Shown here: positions 8,939 to 17,600 of the stretch, piece after piece
Numbering within the stretch: the stretch's first letter is position 1
Layout of the letters: each line of letters begins with the position of its first letter
NCBI GenBank assembly: GCA_013287235.1
Contig: JABDEF010000011.1
Span: 1 to 31,131 of the forward strand
Direction: 5' to 3'
DNA length: 31,131 nt
From: Gammaproteobacteria bacterium
GTDB taxonomy: Bacteria; Pseudomonadota; Gammaproteobacteria; DSM-16500
The notes under the pieces: generated by a model
What the model was told of the DNA's origin: nothing
Databases searched by the model: none
What the model saw: only the letters and a program-made list of their open reading frames with translations
Made by a program: the position numbers and the translations under genes

Positions 8939-9242
8939 AATTCCCCCTTTCATGTATCTACTTTTTGAGATTGAGCAGAAATTATACCATAAAATTGATC
9001 AATATGTGAACTTTTTTTATTGATAAAAATTGGATTTATCCATATTGATTTATAAAGATTTATTCATTAGTATCAAAAGAATCACTATAAAAAAACAATG
9101 TTTATCAAAATGATAATTAAAATTCCTTTCTGTCATGCCAGAGGGCAAAATATATTAAAAATGGAATTTTTTAATGATATTCGTATCAATGTGTATTTAT
9201 ATCTAAAAAATCTTTTCCGTTAAATAATTCAAAATAAGAGAG
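8939..9242. other. AT-rich intergenic region
   Basis: About 300 bases between the divergent permease and the 926-aa gene. It is very AT-rich with several runs that could hold promoters in both directions, but none stands out clearly. It contains a half copy of the REP stem (ctgtcatgccag, 9130-9141). No ORF or RNA gene is evident. Confidence 0.5.
9130..9141. repeat. Half copy of the REP stem
   Basis: ctgtcatgccag, identical to the left stem of the repeats at 3741 and 13530 but without the return arm. It is probably a decayed copy. Confidence 0.45.
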
Positions 9243-12023
9243 ATGCTTATGCTAGATAGAATGAAGAAAGATACGGTGTTTTTACCCGAGTCCATTGAAC
9301 GGCCCGTTCCTATCATGCGTAAGATCAGAAATCCCGAAAACTCCGCTCGTGGTATCGCTTATATTCCTTTGACGAGGGATTTTAATCCGTTTATTGCAAT
9401 GCGCGAAGGTCAATTTGCGGGAAAAGTGACTTCGCTTCTCGGGGTTATTGACAAGTCTTGTACACCACTTTGGTATGTGGCTGTCGCACAAAAGATATTG
9501 TATGACGCGTCAACACCAGGAATTCCCATAGAATTCATGAATTCTGGCAGCTCATGGGGATTGGTATTAAAGTTGCTTGTTTTGATTCCTGTGGGTTGTA
9601 TCGCGTTTTTTAATGTATATCTTGAACATTTAGAACAAGAAAAAGAATTAGAGAAAACAAAATCAGAGTTTCAACATATCAATAAAGTGATCGAGGATAT
9701 TGAAAAAGGAAAATTAAAGGAAAAAATGACGGAAAAAGAAATGGTTGGAGAGTTGATTAACATTTTTCGTCAGTTTAATGAATATTTAGGTTATACGATT
9801 CGAGAAAACGAAGAACTTAAGGAAAAATACGCCTTTATTGAAATTGAATTTCCTGAAAATACAGAAGTGCTGACTTTTCAAGAAACATATGATAATACAC
9901 GCTTCAAAGTGGTTGCTAAAAATTCACCGGAAGCCGCATATCCCAGAGTCAATTATTGGATGCCTAATTTATTAGAAGAAAAAAGGAATGAACCAGACCT
10001 CGTTTTGAATCCAGCGATAGAAGAAAATGATGAAGATGATGTGGAACCGCTTTTTAAACCAGAAAAACCAAATAAAGAGATAATACCACCTGGTTTAGAA
10101 TTTTATGCCGTTCCACTTTTAGCAGAAAGGGAAATGGATGAAGAGGATGAAATCAAAGAAAGCCATGCACAAGAATCAAGATTAAAAAAATTTTTTAAAA
10201 AAATAGTATGGGAAAAATATATTTATCACTATTTTTGGGAAGAATTTTGTAAGAAAACGTTTTGGGAGAAATGGATCAAAGAATATATATGGGAAGATTT
10301 TATAAAGTGTATTCTTTGGAATAAAGCTATTAAACCACTTTATAATGCAGTTAATTTAGTGTCATTTGGCTATTGGGCGCTTTGTATTGTCATGTTAATT
10401 GCGACAGGTCAATTAGCGCCGGCGGGTATTTTTGGCGTACCGAATTGGGTATCTTTTATTGTCGTTCCGGTGGTTTTTGGTGTTCCCTATCTTGCGATAC
10501 GCGCGGTGAATTATTGCACGCGGATTCATCGCTGGAGGAAGGAAGGTCATGGGTTATCATTTAAAGAATTTGAGGAACATGCACGTTTACAACATCAGGC
10601 TGAGGAAGATTTTACAAAAGTGGCACGTCAAACACGAGAAAATATGGAGTATGATGCGGAGTGGGATCGATTGCATTCTGAAAATCTCCGACTTACGATA
10701 CAGCTCAATGCATTTCAAAAAGAAAGTGATCAAAAAGACAGTAAATCGCATAGAGTACAGCCTAAATATGCTTTTCGAGTACGTGATAGGCCCTATGAAA
10801 GTAAATATGCGCAAGCAGCAGCAACGGGTGTCACCTCTCTCGTGAACAACCAAGTGGCATTGCATTATGGTTCTTGGTTTGCGAACGATATGATGACGGC
10901 AGGTTTAGGATTAACCATTGGTGCTACGGTTGCAGGTCCCATCGGTCATGCGCTTTTGACGATATCATGCCTTTATGGGATGGTGAGCACTGCGTATCGT
11001 TATCGCCAAGCGAAAAAAGCAAGCAAAGCCATTGCCGATCATCAAAAAGATGCAAAGACGATTTCTTTTGAAGAGTACAAAAGAAATTATGAAGAAAAAG
11101 AAATGTATTATGCCCATCTTAAAATGCGTTTGTATACATGTAGGGAAAGATACGCACTTCCTGGGTGTATCAATGATCCTGAAAATGACTTAATCGATAC
11201 CTCCAAAAAAACGATTTTACAATTGTTCGCAAATGTTGGGAGAAATATTCTCTTGTGGTTTTTTGATGAACCTTCGGACGTACGCGATTCAGCAAAGCAA
11301 TTTTTTAAAGCGGTAAAAGAAAAAGTGATAGATGTTGGGATGACGGTGAGAAACAGTAAATGGATTCAGGCATGGGATTGGGAAATGGCCGGCATTTTTT
11401 TCTCACGTGTCATTGTCCCAGCTGTGACAGTTGCTTGTTTTTGGGCAATACCTACGCTTGCTGTTGTATTTGCTTTCTCGAATCCAATCACACTTGCTGT
11501 TGTCGTAGGTTTAGGAGCGCTTTATTTGGGCCTTAAATGGTATGAAAAAAAGTACAAATTAAAAGAAAAAGAAATGGTAGAGTTACCTGAAAAAGATGCG
11601 AAATTAGATAAAAACATTGCGATGGCAGAAGCTGCACTAGATAACATTCAAATAAAAGAAACGCTGCGTTTTAATAAAGAAAAGAAAAATGCTGATAAGA
11701 GAAAGAAAGATGTCGATAAAGTTCGAGATTTAGAATATGAAGAAAAGCCATTAACATTCCAACGCAAAATTGAAGACAATATGTCAGCGAATAGGTTAAT
11801 GAACATCCAGGCGGGAGATAAGGTATATGATAATGACGATAAGGAAATACCGAATATGCTAGATAATGAGAATAGCGATGAATCTAGTTCGCCAAAAGAT
11901 ATTTTAGAGAGACCTGAAGTTAAAGGAAGACAAATGAATAGCATATTTCTTCCTCCGTTAGAAGGAATATCAGAAAGTTTTATTTCAGTTCCGTATTCAT
12001 CTGCAGTTGTTGTGCGTGTATAA
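9243..12023 (+). CDS. Large membrane protein of unknown family with coiled coils and a W-repeat
   Basis: This 926-aa protein shows no family I recognise. Hydrophobic segments lie near residues 102-125, 375-395, 400-420, 552-585 and 716-768. In between are charged helical stretches that look like coiled coil (about 127-205 and 430-500), an acidic linker (about 255-315) and a charged, disordered-looking C-terminus (about 775-926). Residues 323-367 are five tandem 9-residue units, each starting with Trp (see findings). There is no signal peptide. The start is at 9243 or, with better spacing from the purine run aagagag, at 9249. mmsA follows after 26 bases with its own Shine-Dalgarno. Size, mosaic structure and lack of a conserved domain resemble effectors of intracellular bacteria, but no secretion signal is proven. 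Confidence 0.8.
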   Translation: MLMLDRMKKDTVFLPESIERPVPIMRKIRNPENSARGIAYIPLTRDFNPFIAMREGQFAGKVTSLLGVIDKSCTPLWYVAVAQKILYDASTPGIPIEFMNSGSSWGLVLKLLVLIPVGCIAFFNVYLEHLEQEKELEKTKSEFQHINKVIEDIEKGKLKEKMTEKEMVGELINIFRQFNEYLGYTIRENEELKEKYAFIEIEFPENTEVLTFQETYDNTRFKVVAKNSPEAAYPRVNYWMPNLLEEKRNEPDLVLNPAIEENDEDDVEPLFKPEKPNKEIIPPGLEFYAVPLLAEREMDEEDEIKESHAQESRLKKFFKKIVWEKYIYHYFWEEFCKKTFWEKWIKEYIWEDFIKCILWNKAIKPLYNAVNLVSFGYWALCIVMLIATGQLAPAGIFGVPNWVSFIVVPVVFGVPYLAIRAVNYCTRIHRWRKEGHGLSFKEFEEHARLQHQAEEDFTKVARQTRENMEYDAEWDRLHSENLRLTIQLNAFQKESDQKDSKSHRVQPKYAFRVRDRPYESKYAQAAATGVTSLVNNQVALHYGSWFANDMMTAGLGLTIGATVAGPIGHALLTISCLYGMVSTAYRYRQAKKASKAIADHQKDAKTISFEEYKRNYEEKEMYYAHLKMRLYTCRERYALPGCINDPENDLIDTSKKTILQLFANVGRNILLWFFDEPSDVRDSAKQFFKAVKEKVIDVGMTVRNSKWIQAWDWEMAGIFFSRVIVPAVTVACFWAIPTLAVVFAFSNPITLAVVVGLGALYLGLKWYEKKYKLKEKEMVELPEKDAKLDKNIAMAEAALDNIQIKETLRFNKEKKNADKRKKDVDKVRDLEYEEKPLTFQRKIEDNMSANRLMNIQAGDKVYDNDDKEIPNMLDNENSDESSSPKDILERPEVKGRQMNSIFLPPLEGISESFISVPYSSAVVVRV

Positions 12024-12049
12024 TAGAAAAAATTTTTTAAGGATAAACC

Positions 12050-13528
12050 ATGTACCAAGTACCGCATTTTATTCATGGAGAACGCGTACTTTCAAAGGGA
12101 AAAACAGGCGATATTTATAATCCTGCCACAGGGGAAGTGATAGGTCAGGTGGGTTTTGCAGATAAGACAATCGTCGATCAGGCGGTTCTCGCTGCAAAAT
12201 CCGCATTTACAACGTGGTCAGAAACCACCCCTTTAAAACGTGCGCGCATTTTATTTAAATTCAAAGCACTTTTAGAAGCCCATATTGATGAATTGGCAGC
12301 GATTATTACGCGAGAGCATGGCAAAACCTTAGTCGATGCCAAGGGTTCCGTGCAGCGCGGGATTGATGTCGTGGAATATGCCTGTGGCATTCCTAATCTT
12401 TTGCGAGGAAGTTTTGCGGAAAATGTGGCAACGGATGTGGATAGTTATTCTCTTCGACAACCTTTAGGGGTTTGTGCGGGCATTACGCCGTTTAATTTTC
12501 CTGTGATGATTCCACTTTGGATGTTTCCGATCAGCATTGCCTGTGGCAATACGTTTGTTTTAAAACCTTCTGAAAAAGATCCTTCTTGTTCTATTCGGAT
12601 TGCAGAACTCGCGAAAGAAGCAGGATTTCCGGATGGCGTTATCAATGTCGTGCAAGGGGAAAAAGAAGCCGTTGAAAGTATTTTAGCGCATCCAGATATC
12701 AAGGCGATTAGTTTTGTGGGATCAACCGCTGTTGCAGAACACATTTATAAAACGGCGACTTCACATGGTAAACGTGTCCAAGCATTTGGTGGTGCAAAAA
12801 ATCATGCAGTTGTATTACCCGATGCGGATTTGGATCAAACCGTGGATGCGATTGTGGGTGCAGCTTATGGATCGGCGGGAGAACGCTGCATGGCAATTCC
12901 TGTGGTAGTTGCGGTAGGTGATAATCTCGCAGATGTATTGATTGAAAAATTAAAACCGAGAGTGACTGCATTAAAAATTGGCGCAGGTGACGAACCAAAT
13001 TCCGAAATGGGACCTTTAGTGACAAAAGCGCATTGGCAACGTGTAAAAAATTATATTGATCTCGGTGTGAAAGAAGGTGCGGATTTAGTGATTGATGGAC
13101 GTCCATTTAAAAAAGGCAATGGATTTTACATGGGTGGTAGTTTATTTGATAAAGTGGAACCTTTCATGCGAATTTATAAAGAAGAAATTTTTGGTCCTGT
13201 GTTATCGATTGTACGTGTACCGGATTTTCAAACGGCATTACAACTGGTGAGTGCGCATGAATATGGAAATGGTACCGCGATTTTTACGCGCGATGGAGAA
13301 ATGGCGCGTACGTTTGCATCCCTTGTACAAGTGGGAATGGTCGGCATTAATATTCCAATCCCTGTGCCTGTTGCTTATCATAGTTTTGGTGGTTGGAAAC
13401 GTTCGATGTTTGGTGATGTTCATATGCATGGTCCGGAAGGCGTGCAATTTTATACGAAATTAAAAACGGTTACGGTACGTTGGCTCAAAAATCCAAAGGG
13501 TACGGAATTTGGAATGCCGACGCATTAA
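12050..13528 (+). CDS. mmsA: CoA-acylating methylmalonate-semialdehyde dehydrogenase
   Basis: This 492-aa ALDH6-family enzyme converts methylmalonate semialdehyde, CoA and NAD+ to propionyl-CoA, CO2 and NADH at the end of valine breakdown; the family also acts on malonate semialdehyde. The catalytic cysteine is C280 in GSAGERCMAIP. The usual ALDH general-base Glu is replaced in GGAKNHAVV (N251), as is typical of this CoA-dependent branch. GITPFNFPVM and KPSEKDPS are the NAD-site motifs, EEIFGPVLS is the ALDH signature, and the FGGWKRSMFGD tail is also typical. A Shine-Dalgarno (aagga) precedes the ATG. A REP palindrome starts two bases after the stop, and mmsB follows. Confidence 0.96.
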   Translation: MYQVPHFIHGERVLSKGKTGDIYNPATGEVIGQVGFADKTIVDQAVLAAKSAFTTWSETTPLKRARILFKFKALLEAHIDELAAIITREHGKTLVDAKGSVQRGIDVVEYACGIPNLLRGSFAENVATDVDSYSLRQPLGVCAGITPFNFPVMIPLWMFPISIACGNTFVLKPSEKDPSCSIRIAELAKEAGFPDGVINVVQGEKEAVESILAHPDIKAISFVGSTAVAEHIYKTATSHGKRVQAFGGAKNHAVVLPDADLDQTVDAIVGAAYGSAGERCMAIPVVVAVGDNLADVLIEKLKPRVTALKIGAGDEPNSEMGPLVTKAHWQRVKNYIDLGVKEGADLVIDGRPFKKGNGFYMGGSLFDKVEPFMRIYKEEIFGPVLSIVRVPDFQTALQLVSAHEYGNGTAIFTRDGEMARTFASLVQVGMVGINIPIPVPVAYHSFGGWKRSMFGDVHMHGPEGVQFYTKLKTVTVRWLKNPKGTEFGMPTH

Positions 13529-13529
13529 A

Positions 13530-13563
13530 CTGTCATGCCAGCTAAAAGCATGCTGGCATGACA
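13530..13563. repeat. REP-like palindrome, copy 2
   Basis: Thirty-four bases identical to 3741-3774, with a stem of 12-13 bp. It sits directly after the mmsA stop and before the mmsB Shine-Dalgarno. There is no T-run, so it is unlikely to end transcription. It could stabilise the upstream mRNA or tune the ratio of the two genes. Confidence 0.8.
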
Positions 13564-13594
13564 TGAGCTCTTTAATGATAAAAGGGAAACATTC

Positions 13595-14482
13595 ATGGAA
13601 AAAATCGCATTTTTAGGTTTGGGCCATATGGGAAACCCCATGGCGAAAAATTTAATCAAAGCAGGATATCCCGTCAAAGTATATGATATTCTGCCTGCCG
13701 CGATGGCATCTTTTGGTGATGCAGCTGAAAAATCGATGACGGATGCCATGAAAGAGGCAGATGTGATTTTCACGATGCTGCAAACCGGTCATGAAGTCAA
13801 AAATGTTTGTGTGGGTTCCAAAGGTATTTTTGCCAATACAAAAAAAAATGCTTTATGGATTGATTGTTCTTCTATTGATATCACAACCACACGCGAACTG
13901 CATATGGAAGCAAAAAAAGCCGGCATTTTGATGCTCGATGCACCTGTATCCGGTGGTGTCGCGGGTGCAGAAGCTGCAACGCTTACTATCATGGTTGGCG
14001 GCGATGAAAAAGATTTTACACGCGCGCGTCCTATTTTAGAAAAATTAGGCAAAAAAATTATCCACGCCGGTTCTGGCGGTCTTGGTCAAGCTGCAAAAAT
14101 TTGTAACAATTTAATTTTAGGTATTTCTATGATTGCGGTCAGCGAAGGATTTGCATTAGCGGAAGATTTAGGATTGGATCCTAAAAAATTTTTTGATATC
14201 AGTTCAAATGCGTCAGGTCAGTGCTGGTCTATGACGAGTTATTGTCCTGTACCGAATGTTATCGATAATGTTCCCTCTAATCGTGATTATCGACCAGGAT
14301 TTACGGCGAAAATGATGTTAAAAGATTTATTGCTAGGCACGCACGCTGCAGAATCTGTCAATGCAGCGATTCCATTAGGCGTCGTTGCGACAGAGCTTTA
14401 TACCTTATTTGTGAATCAAGGAAATGCGGATAAAGATTTTTCTGGGATTATCCAAATGATTTCGAATAAAAAAGCCGGGTGA
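13595..14482 (+). CDS. mmsB: 3-hydroxyisobutyrate dehydrogenase
   Basis: A 295-aa beta-hydroxyacid dehydrogenase. The N-terminal Rossmann motif is FLGLGHMGNPMA (residues 6-17). The substrate-binding signature is DAPVSGG (115-121), and the catalytic Lys is K168 in GGLGQAAKICNN. The C-terminal helical domain includes KMMLKDL. It oxidises 3-hydroxyisobutyrate to methylmalonate semialdehyde, the substrate of MmsA encoded just upstream, so the pair forms the last two steps of valine degradation. A Shine-Dalgarno (aaaggga) lies eight bases before the ATG. Its distance from mmsA (66 bp including the REP hairpin) fits one operon. Confidence 0.95.
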   Translation: MEKIAFLGLGHMGNPMAKNLIKAGYPVKVYDILPAAMASFGDAAEKSMTDAMKEADVIFTMLQTGHEVKNVCVGSKGIFANTKKNALWIDCSSIDITTTRELHMEAKKAGILMLDAPVSGGVAGAEAATLTIMVGGDEKDFTRARPILEKLGKKIIHAGSGGLGQAAKICNNLILGISMIAVSEGFALAEDLGLDPKKFFDISSNASGQCWSMTSYCPVPNVIDNVPSNRDYRPGFTAKMMLKDLLLGTHAAESVNAAIPLGVVATELYTLFVNQGNADKDFSGIIQMISNKKAG

Positions 14483-14557
14483 AGGATACTAAAATTGACG
14501 ACTTGTACAGGATGTATCGGAGTCAGTTTTAGTATCCTTCAGGATGCTTGCCGGCGG
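14475..14557. repeat. Palindrome after mmsB
   Basis: Fifteen bases, tgaaggatactaaaa (14480-14494), pair exactly with 14527-14541. The pairing may extend outward through ccgg near 14475 to ccggc near 14551. It overlaps the mmsB stop region. There is no T-run after it, so it is either a factor-assisted terminator or a mobile repeat. Confidence 0.6.
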
Positions 14558-14670
14558 CAAAGGGGTGAATAGATACATAAATTGAATATCACTTGTGAGT
14601 CCCAATCTTATCATTTAATATTTGCGGTTATTAATTAATAACTCCAACGAAAGAATTATAAGGATCTCCT

Positions 14671-17600
14671 ATGGCACTTTCTCGTGGTATCCACTTCCAT
14701 TTCCCTAATATCAGTCAAGCATTTTCACGTGCAATGCGTGGCATGTATCAGCGTTCTGCAAGATTTTTTTCTCGCAGTATGGATGCGACATGGGAATTAT
14801 TGATAGATGTGCATAATGCGACGGAAAATTTATACAACTGGGACAATGCTCGAGAAGTCAATAGTAATTATGGTCTATGGTCGGGTTGTGCCTTTTGGAT
14901 TGGACGGTTTTTTCATACTTTTGCTACGAATGCGGTCGCTCATATTATTTATGACGGTATTCTTGATCTCGAGCGCTTGGCCATTTTTAGTTATTACCTG
15001 ACATTTTCGATCCCCGAAGGCAAGCGATTACCTGATGATAATCGTACACCTTTACGTTGGATATTTGGGATTCCTGGGAAAATTTTAGGATTGGGTATTT
15101 TAGTTCTTCCTGCTGCGATTGATTTAGTCCTAGGACTGAATGCATTAGCTTACCAAAAAACAAAAAATTACCACAAACGTATGAAAAAACGCTTTTTTGG
15201 TGATGATTCTTCAAGTAGTGAAAGTGACAGTACGGAAGGATTAGATGAAAGCGACGATTTAGAATGGTATCGCCCAGGGATATTGGGATATGCAGTATTG
15301 ACATTCGATTTCCTTGGCATGATGGCAATCAAAGCAGGACAGCAAGCATGGCAAGGGCTCAAGCGGTTAGGTGGATGGACAGCCTATTATTTGAAGAAAT
15401 TATGGCAGGGAGCCGTGTGTCTTGCGGTAGGAATTGCATTTTGTGCAGAGAAAATTTGGCAAGGGATCAAATGGGTTTCTGGATGGGCGCTCAAGATTAC
15501 ACAGTGGGTGACCGGTTTATACAAAGAAGGGATTGAGAAAACCACAGATTATTATCATGCGTTAGGAGAATTTTTCTTTGCGGATAAGTCATTCCCTCGA
15601 TTAGCAGAAAATCTTTCCTTTTTACGTCCCGGTATATTGGGCGGATTATTTTTGTTGGGCAGTTTGAGTGTCATGACTTTTGGATGGGTATCCGGATTGA
15701 ATTCACTCGCCTTCCAAAAAATAGGATATGCATTAAGAAATATTTATCGTTTTTATTTTGGTGGTGAAAAAGATGTAAATGATCCTGCGAAAGATATCAG
15801 TCGATGGCGATTGGGTGCGCTTGGTGTGCTTGTGACGGGTGGTGCAGTTATTGGTTTAGGCATTGCACGTGTAGGTGTTGCTGTATGGGATGCGACGGTA
15901 TGGTCTTTGAAAAAATTGTGGCAGGGAGCCGTATGTCTTGCGACAGGAATCGCATTTTGTGCAGAGAAAATTTGGCAAGGGATCAAATGGGCTTCTGGAT
16001 GGGCGCTCAAGATTACCCAGTGGGTGACGGGTTTATACAAAGAAGGGATTGATAAAACCACAGATTATAATCATGGGTTACTAGAATTTTTCTTTGCAGA
16101 TAAGCCATTCCCTCGATTAGCAGAAAATCTTTCCTTTTTACGTCCCGGTATATTTGGCGGATTATTTTTGTTGGGCAGTTTGAGTGTCATGAGCTTTAAA
16201 TGGGTATCCGGATTCAATATCCCTGCTTTCCAAAAAATCGGATATGCCGTAAAAAATATTTATCATTTTTATTTTGGTGGAGAATCAGATCCAAATGATT
16301 CTGCGAAAGATATCAGCCGATGGCGCTTAGGTGCATTGGGTATCATTGTGACGAGTGTTGTCACTGTTGGTTTAAGCGTTGCATGGCTTTCTAAATGGGC
16401 AATCAATATTGGAAAATGGACAACTGGAGAAGGTATTCTCAATACGCTTCAATATAATAAAGGGATAACAGATTTTTTCTTTAAACCACGAGATGAATCA
16501 GCACCACGTCGTTCTTTAAGAAGTCTAGGTATTCGCGGTATTTTTGCTGGTGTTCTCGAAGGTGTGGCAGATCTTATTACTGTCGTACGTCGAACCGGTC
16601 TAGTTGGCAGTGCATTTTTGTTGGAAATGTCTATTGCGAGGGGTTTACAGTTTGTATCAGGATTGAATGATCCTGCCTTCCTAAAAATGGATTACATGAT
16701 ACAAAAAGAAAAACATAAATTATATGGCGGTGATGAAAACTGGGGTCAAAATCATGCTGGAAAAAATTTAAGTTTATGGCGATTGGGTCTTGTGGGTGCT
16801 GGCGTTGTCTTGATTGCTAAAGTTGCTTTTAGGGCGCATATTGCATCCCTATGGTGTTTAGAAAAATTATGTCAAGGGATAGTGTGGTTAGGTGGCTGGG
16901 CAATTAATATTGGAAAATGGACAACGGGTTTATATAAAGAAGGTATTGCAAAAACCAGAGATTATTATCATGCGTTAAGAGAATTTTTCTTAGGTGATGA
17001 TAAAAGCGCGAGAGAAGCGAATGCGAAATGGTATCATGCTTTACGCCCGGGATTGGTAGGCGGCGCGTTTTTATTAGGTAGTGCAGTCGTGATGGCAATC
17101 GGTGCATTCACCGGGCTACACAAACGCGGATTGCAACGCACGATGTATGATTTACGCTGGGTGAAACATCAATTATTTGGCGGTGTATGGAATGATGAAG
17201 ATTCCGCACATAAAATCGGTTGGCGTCGTCCGAGTGCGATCGGTGGTGCGGTTGTGTTAATTGGGTCTCTTGCCTTGGGATTTGCGTGGCTTGCTCAAAA
17301 AGCATGGCAAGGAACAAAACTTGGTTTGAAATGCCTTGGATTTTCATCCTATACATATCACGACATCAAACTTACCTTAAAAATAAGTGCGAATGGTTTA
17401 TTTAATAGAAATTTTGATGTGGCACCACATCTTTATGCGTTGAAAAAAATTAAAGAAGCAAATACTTTAGATTCGAAATGTAGTCAAATCAGTTTAGTCG
17501 GAAAGCTGACGAAAGGAATCGTTGTGGTTGGTACGGTGATCATGGCAGGAATCGGATTCTCTGCGACAAACTGGCATCGTTTTGGGCTTTGGATCGCGAA

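Noticed and set aside
10587..10865. Minus-strand frame inside the 926-aa gene
   Set aside because: It is a shadow of the long plus-strand gene, without a Shine-Dalgarno or familiar sequence.
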